Shown: positions 36,504 through 45,742 of the stretch, piece by piece | How the letters are laid out: every line of letters starts with the position of its first letter | Position numbering within the stretch: the stretch's first letter is position 1 | Assembly (NCBI RefSeq): GCF_004341235.1 | Contig: NZ_SLUP01000001.1 | Location: 620,001 to 684,000, forward strand | DNA from: Mariniflexile fucanivorans | GTDB lineage: Bacteria; Bacteroidota; Bacteroidia; Flavobacteriales; Flavobacteriaceae | Direction of reading: 5' to 3' | Length of the DNA stretch: 64,000 nt | The notes under the pieces: generated by a model | Database searches by the model: none | What the model saw: only the letters and a program-made list of their open reading frames with translations | Told to the model about the DNA's origin: nothing | Position numbers and translations under genes: made by a program

Positions 36504-39347
36504 TTATCTTTCTATTTTTTTATCAACGGTAAAAATGGTTTCAAAATACCCGATTTTACCATTATTTGTAATGCCTTCCACTATAAAAAGCATATCACCT
36601 ATAGTATCAGCATTATAAAACTCTACTTGTGCATTTCCTTCTGCATCAGTATCAATACTTGGCACCCAATGAACTACCGAACGTAAATCTGGAAGGTTCC
36701 AATCGTTAGGGTCATCAGTTCCATATTTGGGGGCATAAAATTCACGCTTTGGAGTAAAACCTTGAACAGAGAATTTGTCGATTCCTTTATTATTGCTAAC
36801 ATAATTAAGTCCTTTACCAGCGTAAGTATAAATGCTTATTATGGATGTTTTTGGATCTCTTATTAACCTTTCTTCAAACAACCCTATACCATCAAGTCCT
36901 CCATTAAGATTACTCACTGGAGTATCTATTTTCCCAATAAGTCCAATTTCTTCTTCATGAAAAGGCTCACGAAAAACTTCACTAATATAATAATTTGCGT
37001 TTTTAGGATGTTTTATCAATTCAAAACTTTTAATTTCTTCAATGGGTAAACTTTGTATATATGGATAGTCCAACAATGTTACAGGAACACCATCTATCAC
37101 AATAAAAGTAAAGTTACTACCAAATAATTTAGCCTGTAAAAACCCGCCAGCATCACTTATTTCCACATCATCTGGAAAACTAGCCTGTAAAGCACTAAAC
37201 AACCCTGAATTCCATTTTGGGGCTTCGCTTATTAACTCTTTATTCTCTATTACCAAATCTGGTGGCCCATGTAAATCCATCATTTTTTGTCGTTGTGGTG
37301 TCAGATTGTAACCATCTAATTTCACTTCATCTAAAACAATAGTGCCTTTTGCTACTTTTAAATCTTCAGCTTGTTTACGGGCTATACTCTGTTCTACATA
37401 AACATGGACACTATCTGCCAAATAAACTTTTTCTTCATTTTTGTAGTTTATAATCGGACTTTTATGTTCCTCTAATTCAATAGTAAAATCTTGTTTCTTT
37501 CCCTTTTCATTTTTAGTTTGAAGTGTCACTCTAAATTCATCTTTATAGTAATCTTCTAAATTTATATTAAAATACCCTGTACTGTCTACTTGTTGGGTCG
37601 CTACGTTTAATGGTCCGTAAACAGCTGTAAGCTCCACAGGCTTTTTTAATTCTTTTTTAGAAAACCATATATCCTTAACCTTACCAGAAATACTCAAGCC
37701 TTTTTCTGGTAGAAACTTAAAATCGGTACTGAATGCTGAGTTTTCATATTTGTAATTGCTCCAACCTTGGGTTAATAAAAGCGCATCCATATCGTTTTTT
37801 CTGCTCTTATTTTTTGGGTTGAAATAATAAGAAGGTGTTTCTATGCTACCTCGCAACTCTGAATTCAATAAAAAATAGGATAAAATATTGTTTCGTGCAT
37901 TGTTTACACTTCCCAGTTGTTCTTTGTTGATCACCAATACGGAAAGGTTCGTTTTAATGGCATTACTATCTATATCCTCTGTAGTTATATTAAAAACGGT
38001 CTTATCGCGTTGGCTATAGTGTTTTAAATGTGGAGTTGCGGTTATGTTGATGCGTTCTTCTTCTTCTTTATAGTTAAAAAACAAACGTTCGGCAACAATT
38101 TGGTTTGCTTTGTTTATTATGGTAAATTTTATAATGCCTTCGGGAAACATGCTTTTTTCTATGCCCATATTGGCAACACCTTTTTTAAATGAAATATTGA
38201 AATTATCGTATTCTACGCCTCGAACTTGTGCTTTTACATGGAGTTCCTCCTGGTTTGGATTTTTTGAATTTAGACTCATTATGATATAGTCCTGTAACTC
38301 TTTTATCTTTAAAACAACGCCTGTTTGGTTTGGTTTTGGCAGTTCGTATTTGTATTCAATATCGTCCTTACCTTTTACACTGGCATAGTACGTTTTTTGA
38401 AAGTCGGGTGTTAAATACGTAGTACCCATACCCAACGTGTTGGTCTGGAATGGTATAATGATATTGTTATCCTGGTCTATAATATAGCCGGTAACTTCCT
38501 TTCCCTTGTTGTTATAATCGAGTGCCTTAAATCCGAGGGTACTTGTTAAGCCATCTACTAACTTACCGCCTTCTGGAAAAAATTGTAAATCGAGATAATC
38601 CTTGTTTACAGCTACGGTTTTACTGTAAGAGTTAATGAAACCTAAATTGTTATTTTTTAGTTTTATGGAATCCAATTTTAATTCGATTCTGGCTTTTATA
38701 ACATCTTTTGGGAGTTCATATTTAAATGTATAGCCATCATCTGTATCCTTTTTAATTTCAACGGAATCTGTTTTGGTATCGGTATGTATGTACATTTTTA
38801 GTCTGCCCCTGTATTTTGGGTTCAGTAAATTGGGGAATGCTTTTGCGGAAAGTTCAAACTGGTTGGGAGCGGTTTCCGTAAGTGTGATGTTCCTAATGGC
38901 TTCTTCGTTTTCAGTAACTTTTTTGGCAGCGTAAATGTCGATATATGTTTGCGATATAAATTCACTGCCAAAGTTTTTGTTCCATTGGGTATAGGCACGA
39001 ACCATGTAGCGTCCCGGTGGTAAATCCTCGTTCAAATCGAAAAAACTATCTGCAATACCGTTTTCCAGTTTCAACAGTTTTTTATCAATGATGCGTTTGT
39101 CAAAATCAATAAGTTCTACATGTAGAACACTGCTTACCATGGTTGGAAAATGTACAAAATCGGTTACTATGGCTTTGAACCAAACCGTATCATCGGTAGT
39201 GAAAATGGTACTGCTTAGTTGAAGGTATATTTTCTCAGCATAGGCATTTTTGGAATCTATAACCAAGGCCTTTTCTTGAGATTGAACTTGATGGCATATT
39301 AATAGAAAATGAAAACTGAACAGGATGAAGCGGAAATGGTTTATCAT
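36504..39347 (-). CDS. Large exported MG2-macroglobulin / TonB-plug-like protein
   Basis: A 947-residue exported protein. After a signal peptide (residues 1-23) comes an alpha-2-macroglobulin MG2-type domain with YMVRAYTQWNKNFG and LQLSSTIFTTDDTVWF. Several Ig-like domains follow. Near residues 670-790 there is a truncated TonB-dependent receptor plug segment with GFLQAKLFGSNFTFIVIDG and IEEIKSFELIKHP. The C-terminus (FTPKREFYAPKYG, then DLRSVVHWVP and FYNADTIGDMLFIVEGI) matches the end of this recurrent Bacteroidota family, often annotated as carboxypeptidase-like or plug-containing protein. There is no 22-strand barrel, so it is not itself a receptor. A role in outer-membrane uptake or surface assembly is inference. 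Confidence 0.8.
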   Translation of the reverse strand: MINHFRFILFSFHFLLICHQVQSQEKALVIDSKNAYAEKIYLQLSSTIFTTDDTVWFKAIVTDFVHFPTMVSSVLHVELIDFDKRIIDKKLLKLENGIADSFFDLNEDLPPGRYMVRAYTQWNKNFGSEFISQTYIDIYAAKKVTENEEAIRNITLTETAPNQFELSAKAFPNLLNPKYRGRLKMYIHTDTKTDSVEIKKDTDDGYTFKYELPKDVIKARIELKLDSIKLKNNNLGFINSYSKTVAVNKDYLDLQFFPEGGKLVDGLTSTLGFKALDYNNKGKEVTGYIIDQDNNIIIPFQTNTLGMGTTYLTPDFQKTYYASVKGKDDIEYKYELPKPNQTGVVLKIKELQDYIIMSLNSKNPNQEELHVKAQVRGVEYDNFNISFKKGVANMGIEKSMFPEGIIKFTIINKANQIVAERLFFNYKEEEERINITATPHLKHYSQRDKTVFNITTEDIDSNAIKTNLSVLVINKEQLGSVNNARNNILSYFLLNSELRGSIETPSYYFNPKNKSRKNDMDALLLTQGWSNYKYENSAFSTDFKFLPEKGLSISGKVKDIWFSKKELKKPVELTAVYGPLNVATQQVDSTGYFNINLEDYYKDEFRVTLQTKNEKGKKQDFTIELEEHKSPIINYKNEEKVYLADSVHVYVEQSIARKQAEDLKVAKGTIVLDEVKLDGYNLTPQRQKMMDLHGPPDLVIENKELISEAPKWNSGLFSALQASFPDDVEISDAGGFLQAKLFGSNFTFIVIDGVPVTLLDYPYIQSLPIEEIKSFELIKHPKNANYYISEVFREPFHEEEIGLIGKIDTPVSNLNGGLDGIGLFEERLIRDPKTSIISIYTYAGKGLNYVSNNKGIDKFSVQGFTPKREFYAPKYGTDDPNDWNLPDLRSVVHWVPSIDTDAEGNAQVEFYNADTIGDMLFIVEGITNNGKIGYFETIFTVDKKIER

Positions 39348-39460
39348 AAATAGTTAGTTAGGTTTAAAAACCTGCACAATTATCATACCAATATAAAACA
39401 AATTCTTACAAGATTTAATTTTTGATTAGTTTTTGTACATTAGCTATAAAATTTAGCGTT

Positions 39461-39991
39461 ATGGAAACCTGCATCATCAAATCGCCTTTAGGTTTTACCA
39501 AAATTATTGGTGATGAAGATGGTATTGCATCTGTTTCAATATTAAATAATATAGAGACATCCGAAGGGGAATCAAATGGTTTATCTTTCCCACGAAAGTG
39601 GAAATCAGAAGAAAAAATAACCGATATCATTCCTGAAGTATTAGAAGATTGTGTGTTTCAGCTAAACGAATATTTTGAAGGGTCTCGCACACAATTCGAC
39701 CTTAAATTAAATCCTGAAGGCACCGATTTTCAAAAACAAGTTTGGAAACTGCTAGAACAAATTCCTTATGGCAAAACAATTTCTTATTTAGAACTTTCTA
39801 AACAACTAGGCGATGTAAAAGCGATTCGAGCCGTTGCAAATGCTAACGGAAAAAATCCGCTGTGGATTATCGTTCCATGCCACCGCGTTATTGGAAGCGA
39901 TGGTAGTTTAACAGGTTACGCTGGTGGTTTACACCGAAAAAAATGGTTATTGGAACATGAAAGTCCATTCAAACAAACATCACTATTTTAG
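39461..39991 (+). CDS. Methylated-DNA--protein-cysteine methyltransferase
   Basis: A 176-residue suicide repair enzyme that takes alkyl groups from O6-guanine. The acceptor cysteine is C140 in IVPCHRVIGSDG, and the helix-turn-helix wing is IPYGKTISYLELSKQLG. The C-terminal half alone carries these motifs; the N-terminal half is the usual Methyltransf_1N-like region. I start at the ATG at 39461; the frame runs 39 bases further upstream. It is monocistronic. Confidence 0.93.
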   Translation: METCIIKSPLGFTKIIGDEDGIASVSILNNIETSEGESNGLSFPRKWKSEEKITDIIPEVLEDCVFQLNEYFEGSRTQFDLKLNPEGTDFQKQVWKLLEQIPYGKTISYLELSKQLGDVKAIRAVANANGKNPLWIIVPCHRVIGSDGSLTGYAGGLHRKKWLLEHESPFKQTSLF

Positions 39992-40146
39992 TTTCTTTTC
40001 GGAAACAGAAATACATAAAATATTTCCTATATTTAAAACAACTAAACTCCTTAAAAATGAAATATCCATAACTGCATTATTTTTAACTATAAAAATGATT
40101 AAATGGATGTAGCATTCAACAATTAAAAAACAATAAACACAAACAC

Positions 40147-41292
40147 ATGAAATTCTTAAAAAAGCTTTTTAAATGGATTGCAATTATTCTTGTAGCACTT
40201 GTAATTCTTCTGTATATTTTTGATTATAGTTATATTTTAAAAGGTGTACGTGTGGTTTATTTGACAGGGCACAACACTGCTTTTATTGATGATTATCCTT
40301 ATTTTGAAAACGATACCATAAAAAAAGGAACTGATGTAAGTCCGTGGCCAATTCATAAAGATTACAACAGTGTAAAAGAAACAGAAAAGCTTTCTAAAGT
40401 AAATAAAGATTGGGGTACCATAGCCTACATGATTATAAAAAACGACAGTATTTGGTTTGAAAATTATTATGAAAACTTCGATGAAAATTCCAAAACCAAT
40501 TCCTTTTCCATGGCAAAAAGCATCACCACATCTATGCTTGGTAAAGCTATTATGGATGGTTATATTAAAAGTTTAGACCAACCTATTAGCGATTTTTATC
40601 CAGAATATAAGGGCGAAAAAACTACGGTAGGCGATTTAGCATCCATGGCTTCTGGTTTAGATTGGGTTGAAGATTATAAAGGTCCCTTTTCCATTACGGC
40701 ACGCGCTAATTACGACGATGATTTAGCCGAAACCATGTTAAACCAAAAAATAGTAGAAACACCTGGCAAAGAATTTAAATATTTAAGTGGCGACACACAA
40801 CTATTGGGAATGATTCTTCAAAAAGCAACAGGAAAAAGCTTAGCCACTTATCTTTCCGAAAGTTTTTGGGAACCTATGGGTGCTACGGACGATGCTCTTT
40901 GGCAATTGGATGATGGTGAAAACAGACTAGCTAAAGCATTTTGTTGTATTTCAAGTAATGCCAGAGATTTTGCTCGCTTTGGAAAACTTTACAAAGATCA
41001 TGGTAAATGGCATGGCAAACAGTTATTAGATTCGGTTTTTGTTGCAAAATCTATTACACCTAGGTTTAAGGAAAGTCCGCAATACGGCTACGGTTGGTGG
41101 ATGAAAGATATAGGCAAAAAGCACTTTTTTATGATGCGCGGGCACTTAGGTCAATATGTTATTGTTGAACCCGATGATAATGTAATCATTGTACGTTTAG
41201 GACACAGAAAATCGCCCGATGAAGCTGTGGGACGATTTACCGATGACATTACGGTTTATATTGAAGAAGCTTATAAAATGCTTGAAAAATGA
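40147..41292 (+). CDS. Serine hydrolase, class C beta-lactamase-like
   Basis: A 381-residue membrane-anchored hydrolase. A transmembrane helix spans about residues 9-27. The catalytic S-x-x-K is SMAK (S121, K124), followed by YLSGDTQLLG (tyrosine motif) and RGHLGQYVIVEP near the C-terminus in place of KTG. The fold is shared by D-Ala-D-Ala peptidases, esterases and class C beta-lactamases; the substrate is not predictable. The stop codon overlaps the exonuclease start (ATGA), so the two are coupled. Confidence 0.87.
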   Translation: MKFLKKLFKWIAIILVALVILLYIFDYSYILKGVRVVYLTGHNTAFIDDYPYFENDTIKKGTDVSPWPIHKDYNSVKETEKLSKVNKDWGTIAYMIIKNDSIWFENYYENFDENSKTNSFSMAKSITTSMLGKAIMDGYIKSLDQPISDFYPEYKGEKTTVGDLASMASGLDWVEDYKGPFSITARANYDDDLAETMLNQKIVETPGKEFKYLSGDTQLLGMILQKATGKSLATYLSESFWEPMGATDDALWQLDDGENRLAKAFCCISSNARDFARFGKLYKDHGKWHGKQLLDSVFVAKSITPRFKESPQYGYGWWMKDIGKKHFFMMRGHLGQYVIVEPDDNVIIVRLGHRKSPDEAVGRFTDDITVYIEEAYKMLEK

Positions 41293-42002
41293 TTTCAAAA
41301 TTAAACTTAGAAAACATCTTATTTCTGGACATTGAAACCGTTCCAGAAACGCAACATTTTTCTGAATTAGATGATACCAAACAAGCCCTTTGGGAACACA
41401 AGTCGAAATACCAAAGGAAAGAAGATGAAACTGCTGAGGAATTTTACGAACGTGCCGGTATTTGGGCAGAATTTGGTAAAATTGTATGTATTTCGGTTGG
41501 ATATTTCATTCTAAAAGGAGATTTAAGGCAGTTTAGAGTCACATCTTTTCATGGTGATGAAGTTAAAATTTTAAAAGATTTTAAAAACTTACTGATTTCC
41601 CATTTCAGTGAAACTAAACATTTACTTTGCGCGCACAATGGCAAAGAATTCGACTTTCCATACATAGCACGTCGTATGATTATTCACAACATCGAATTAC
41701 CATATAAACTCAATCTTTTTGGCAAGAAACCTTGGGAAATTCCACATTTAGACACATTAGAATTGTGGAAATTTGGCGATTATAAATCTTATACCTCATT
41801 AAAATTATTAACCAATGTATTGGGAATTCCATCACCAAAAGATGACATTGATGGCAGCGAAGTTTACAGAGTTTTCTATGAAGAAAATGAAATTGACCGC
41901 ATCGTCATTTATTGCGAAAAAGATACCATTGCGGTGGCTCAAATATTTCTACGCTTACGTGGCGACAACATTTTAACTGACGATGAAATTATTCATATAT
42001 AA
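41289..42002 (+). CDS. 3'-5' exonuclease, PolB-like DEDD family
   Basis: A 237-residue protein of the predicted 3'-5' exonuclease family related to the proofreading domain of PolB. ExoI motif is FLDIETVPE (D14, E16), ExoII is AHNGKEFDFPYIARR and ExoIII is YCEKDTIAVAQIFLRL (YxxxD with D). All four acidic residues are therefore present. Its start overlaps the hydrolase stop codon. It probably acts on DNA or RNA 3' ends; the specific role is unknown. Confidence 0.9.
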   Translation: MISKLNLENILFLDIETVPETQHFSELDDTKQALWEHKSKYQRKEDETAEEFYERAGIWAEFGKIVCISVGYFILKGDLRQFRVTSFHGDEVKILKDFKNLLISHFSETKHLLCAHNGKEFDFPYIARRMIIHNIELPYKLNLFGKKPWEIPHLDTLELWKFGDYKSYTSLKLLTNVLGIPSPKDDIDGSEVYRVFYEENEIDRIVIYCEKDTIAVAQIFLRLRGDNILTDDEIIHI

Positions 42003-42030
42003 ATAAAAACTGCTTTTATGTGGTTTAAAA

Positions 42031-42083
42031 AAAACAATCCCTAATAATTCATTAAGTTTAAAATGAATTATTAGGGATGTTTA
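42031..42083. terminator. Strong bidirectional terminator hairpin
   Basis: A 16-base perfect stem, ATCCCTAATAATTCAT (42037-42052) facing ATGAATTATTAGGGAT (42063-42078), around a 10-base loop and extended by AAACA/TGTTT. A and T runs on both sides fit termination of the exonuclease and of the convergent outer-membrane gene. Confidence 0.8.
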
Positions 42084-42150
42084 TTAAAATTAGTTTAAGT
42101 ATTTTAAAACGCTTTGTCGTTTTAAAACTTATTTCTTCTTGATATTAAAT

Positions 42151-44697
42151 TCAAAAACTGAATTTGTACCCAACAGAAACCTGATTATACTTTAAGAAAT
42201 TACGCGTTGTAAAATCGATGTAAAGTTTTCCGTTTAATACATTCATACTAGTTCCAACAATTAAATTCGCATTAAGATTCACCGTGTCTTCAATCCTCAT
42301 AAATCCTAACCCAGCACCTGCATAAGGGCTTATTTTTGTGCTATTAACATTTATTGGAATGATACCGTTTGCTGACAAACCGAATGATACAGGGTCTGAA
42401 AACCCAAAAAACAATTCGGGTACAAACAGTATTTTAGAATTATCAATGCCAAAATTGGCGCGTACACCGGTTACTGGCATAGTGGCATCGCCAAACATAA
42501 TCCCTCCAAAAATAGACAAGTCTTGAAAAGTTAATTTAGAAAAAATACTTACCTCTTCATCATTTACTTCCATGTTCTCTTCTTCCTCGTCTTGAATCTG
42601 TTCAACTTCAACCTTTTCTGTAACTGGAGCAACCTCGTCTTGGTTTTCTAATGGTATACTTGATTCTATGCCCGGTTTCACAATAATAGTTTGTGGATTA
42701 ATTGTTTCCGTTGGGCGTGAATCAATTTTATCAGAATTACGTTCAATTTTTCTGTTTAATTCATCTAATTTATCAAGTATTTGTCGGGTTTTATCATCGT
42801 TTTCTTCCTCCAAAGCAGGTTGTAACGTATTAATAGCTTTAGTATTCTCTCTTATTTCGGAAGTTTTTCCTTGTAAAAGTCGTGTTTCTAAAACCTTAAT
42901 TCTCTCATTTAAAATACGAATTTGTTCATCTTTATCAATTTGATTGGGTTGAACAGTCTGTTTTATTGAATTGTATTCAACCTCATTTAATATCCGTTGA
43001 ATTAATAATTCGAACTCAACAGGCGTCATTTGAACTAAGGGTTCTTTAACTTCTTTTTGTTCAATTTGCTGTTTTTGTGGAACCACAGGCTGAGCTATTT
43101 GTTTTTCAGCAACTACTACAGGTGCCATTTTAGATGTGGTTGCATCCTTTTCTATTGCTTTAACTTCTTCAGCTTGTTTTTGCTCAATTTGTTGTTTTTG
43201 TGGAATTACAAGTTGAACTTTTTGCTTTTCAGCAACCTCTACAGCTGCTTTTTTAGATGTGGTTGCAACTTTTTCTACTTCTTCAACTTTTTTAAGCGCT
43301 TCTTCCGTTTCTTTTTTCTCTTCTAATAGTTCTACAGCTTTATCTACATCCTGATTTTGATTAGCTGTATTTAAATCGGATTCTAATTGGGCTATTTTAG
43401 CTTTATAATCAGATTTAAGAATCGCTAATTTTTCGTCATTTTTAGCTTGTTGTTCATTTAAAGCATTATTTAAATTTTCATTATAAACAGAACTTGCAGA
43501 TTTTGCTCTTTTACCAATCGATATTTTCAAACCAAAATTATACATGGTATGCGTTTGAATTTGATCGGGTGATTGAAGATCTTCTTCATTTGAATTAGAC
43601 GTTAATAAGGCTTTTATACCACCATAGGCTTGAAGTCCTGTCGCCAACGGAATGTTTAATCCAATACCACCAGAAGCAAAATAACTGCCATCTACGGCTA
43701 ATCCATCTTTTCCTAAATAATCATTCGATGTATTTAAATAACCACCGCCTAATGCTAAATATGGCGCAATGCCTTTAGCAATATTTAGTCGTGCTCTAAA
43801 TTCTGCGCCATACATAGATAGCTCGTCAAAATCTGTAGAAATTTGCTCGTCTTTAGTCGATTTATAATAGAATCCTCTTAAGCCAACATAATTATTAAAA
43901 TCTAAACCCACATAACCTCCTAACATCCAAGTGTCTCTGTAATTGGATTTATCATCAAATTTAATATTTGCTAAACCTGGTTCAAAAACCAATCTTAAAC
44001 CTCTAAATCCGCTAGAAAAACCATTTAAATAAGCTTTGTCTAATTCTGTTAGCGCGCCTGGTTTTCTACCACCTAAATAAAATTGCAACGATGCCATTGC
44101 AGACCAGTTACTCAATCTTTCATTTTCAAAATCAGCATCGGTAACACTAAAAGTAGTTTTGTCTGCATCGGTAAGTAATCTTGCGCCCGCATTAAAATTA
44201 TACATCGTGTTTTTAGCTTCTAACGCAAAAACAGCACGTTTACCAATATTAAACTTAGCACCTAAGCCTAAAGTGGCAAAAATTTGCTCCTGCTTTTCGA
44301 AATCTTCTAACTGAATTGTTTGAACACCAGACCCTAAAGTAAAGTAGGGATTAAGTTTTGTTTTTGTGCCAAAATTAGCCTTAAACTCACCGCCCCAACG
44401 TGTCAAATTAACATCTCTTGAAATAAACAAATCCTTTGAATAATTGGATAAGCCAAAATTTTCAAAATTTGTAGTTAAATCAAGTCCTTGCATGTAAGTT
44501 GCTCTTAACTCGATATATTCACCAAATCCAAAACCAACTTTACCTCCAAACAATAAACCGTCTTCTAATCCAGATTTATCGTCCCAAAAGGTATATTCTA
44601 CAGCTGGAGACAAGGTAACACTTATGTCTTTTACTTGCCCGAAAAGCGTTGTGGTTCCAAGTAAAATTGTGAATAATACTATGTTTAATTTTTTCAT
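42151..44697 (-). CDS. Large outer-membrane protein: three beta-barrel-like segments around a coiled-coil linker
   Basis: An 848-residue exported protein with a signal peptide (1-20, ending LFGQ). Residues ~20-210, ~225-400 and ~720-848 are rich in amphipathic strands with aromatic ends and glycine turns and the last residue is Phe, as in outer-membrane beta barrels. Residues ~405-690 are a charged coiled-coil linker. The linker holds two tandem 41-residue units (475-515 and 516-556) with ATTSK, VAEKQ and PQKQQIEQK repeated. An acidic stretch (VEVEQIQDEEEEN region, ~700) precedes the last barrel. It is the last gene of a four-gene cluster, 83 bases after the small membrane gene. Function is unknown. 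Confidence 0.75.
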   Translation of the reverse strand: MKKLNIVLFTILLGTTTLFGQVKDISVTLSPAVEYTFWDDKSGLEDGLLFGGKVGFGFGEYIELRATYMQGLDLTTNFENFGLSNYSKDLFISRDVNLTRWGGEFKANFGTKTKLNPYFTLGSGVQTIQLEDFEKQEQIFATLGLGAKFNIGKRAVFALEAKNTMYNFNAGARLLTDADKTTFSVTDADFENERLSNWSAMASLQFYLGGRKPGALTELDKAYLNGFSSGFRGLRLVFEPGLANIKFDDKSNYRDTWMLGGYVGLDFNNYVGLRGFYYKSTKDEQISTDFDELSMYGAEFRARLNIAKGIAPYLALGGGYLNTSNDYLGKDGLAVDGSYFASGGIGLNIPLATGLQAYGGIKALLTSNSNEEDLQSPDQIQTHTMYNFGLKISIGKRAKSASSVYNENLNNALNEQQAKNDEKLAILKSDYKAKIAQLESDLNTANQNQDVDKAVELLEEKKETEEALKKVEEVEKVATTSKKAAVEVAEKQKVQLVIPQKQQIEQKQAEEVKAIEKDATTSKMAPVVVAEKQIAQPVVPQKQQIEQKEVKEPLVQMTPVEFELLIQRILNEVEYNSIKQTVQPNQIDKDEQIRILNERIKVLETRLLQGKTSEIRENTKAINTLQPALEEENDDKTRQILDKLDELNRKIERNSDKIDSRPTETINPQTIIVKPGIESSIPLENQDEVAPVTEKVEVEQIQDEEEENMEVNDEEVSIFSKLTFQDLSIFGGIMFGDATMPVTGVRANFGIDNSKILFVPELFFGFSDPVSFGLSANGIIPINVNSTKISPYAGAGLGFMRIEDTVNLNANLIVGTSMNVLNGKLYIDFTTRNFLKYNQVSVGYKFSF
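43030..43275 (-). repeat. Two tandem 123-bp units within the coiled-coil linker
   Basis: Two in-frame 123-base repeats encode 41-residue units with the shared ATTSK, VAEKQ and IPQKQQIEQK/VPQKQQIEQK blocks. They show internal duplication of the linker and a likely site of length variation between strains. Confidence 0.75.
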
Positions 44698-44780
44698 TTT
44701 GAATTATTTATAATGACCATATGCTTATTCTCTTTTTTAAAGATTTAAACAAAATCATTTATTAAAAAAAAATGTAGACC

Positions 44781-45125
44781 TTAATCGCTTAATTTATTAT
44801 TGGCTTCGATAATAGGTGCAGACTCTTTAGTTTCGGTTAATTTGTTTTGGTTTTGAAGTTTATTTATTACAGCATCTTTTTCAAGACCTAAAATGGTTTT
44901 TTGAAGTTCTGAAATAACGACTTCTCTTTTTAAATCTTTAACCCCGTCTAAGACAGCAAAAATTATTAATGCTACCAATCCAATAACCTGTAACATGATT
45001 AATGGTGGCATACTATATACCCCAAAACCCAAGTCCATATTTATGGAAGATGAAAATAAATTCCAGTTTAGGATCAATAAAAAAACGTTAATAGCCAGAT
45101 AAATGTATATGATGATGTATTTCAT
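44781..45125 (-). CDS. Small membrane protein with C-terminal coiled coil (LapA-like)
   Basis: A 114-residue protein with two transmembrane helices (residues ~4-22 and ~40-62) and a charged coiled-coil tail with LQKTILGLEKDAVINKLQNQ. The two-helix plus coil layout is that of LapA/YciS-like domain proteins. It lies six bases after the Lys/Ala-rich gene and precedes the large outer-membrane gene, so it may anchor a complex at the inner membrane. The function is not known. Confidence 0.7.
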   Translation of the reverse strand: MKYIIIYIYLAINVFLLILNWNLFSSSINMDLGFGVYSMPPLIMLQVIGLVALIIFAVLDGVKDLKREVVISELQKTILGLEKDAVINKLQNQNKLTETKESAPIIEANNKLSD

Positions 45126-45131
45126 ATCGTT

Positions 45132-45737
45132 TTAGTTATCTAGTTTTTTTAATTCTTTTTCAAGTTTTATTAACTGTTTTTCGTTCGCCTTAAATTCTAA
45201 TACCAAATCGGTTATTGGCTTAGTATTTAAAAAAGCTCTATGCATTGAGTCATTTTTTAAATAATGCTGAAGTGTAATTTCACCAAATTTTAAAGTTAAC
45301 TCTGCTTGAATATCTTCAATTCTATTCTTTTCTTTATTTAAAGATTGCTTGTCGGTAAATTGATGAATCTTTTCATTGGCTTCTTCTACCAATTCTGTGC
45401 TAGCCACATAAGCCTTTGCAGTTGTTTCTTTAACCTTTTCTGTTACAAAAGAGGCTCCTTCTGCTACATTTTCGGTAACATGATCTAATGTTTCGGTTAC
45501 ATTTTCAAACAGCGTTTTAAAGAAGCCTTTTTTTGGTATAGGAGTCTCTTCTTTTATTACAACAGGTTTTTTAGTAACTACTTTTTTTGCTTTTGCAGGT
45601 TTAGTAGCTACTTTCTTAGTGGCTGCTTTTTTAGTGGCTGCTTTTTTAGTGGCTACTTTTTTAGCTGCTGCCGGTTTGGTTGCTGCAGGCTTAGTTTCTG
45701 CAGTGTTTTTTTCTATAGGTGTTTTTGACGTTGCCAT
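45132..45737 (-). CDS. Lys/Ala-rich (histone H1-like) protein with amphipathic helical domain
   Basis: A 201-residue protein. Residues ~15-60 are a low-complexity Lys/Ala/Thr/Pro stretch with repeats of the KKAAT/KKVAT pentapeptide, as in histone-H1-like or AlgP-type tails. The middle (about 70-125) carries amphipathic 11-mers of apolipoprotein type (NVTETLDHVTENVAEGASFV), and the C-terminus is a helical bundle. No signal peptide. It sits between the coiled-coil lipoprotein (five bases upstream) and the small membrane protein. A DNA- or membrane-associated role is possible; neither is proven. Confidence 0.7.
   Translation of the reverse strand: MATSKTPIEKNTAETKPAATKPAAAKKVATKKAATKKAATKKVATKPAKAKKVVTKKPVVIKEETPIPKKGFFKTLFENVTETLDHVTENVAEGASFVTEKVKETTAKAYVASTELVEEANEKIHQFTDKQSLNKEKNRIEDIQAELTLKFGEITLQHYLKNDSMHRAFLNTKPITDLVLEFKANEKQLIKLEKELKKLDN
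45597..45665 (-). repeat. 15-base tandem repeats coding for KKAAT units
   Basis: Four to five imperfect copies of a 15-base unit (minus strand AAAAAAGCAGCCACT) code for the Lys/Ala/Thr pentapeptides. The tract is a probable site of copy-number variation. Confidence 0.7.
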
Positions 45738-45742
45738 TTTTC

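Noticed and set aside
43057-43326. Plus-strand Phe/Leu/Cys-rich frame
   Set aside because: It is the antisense shadow of the Lys/Gln-rich repeat linker of the large outer-membrane protein.
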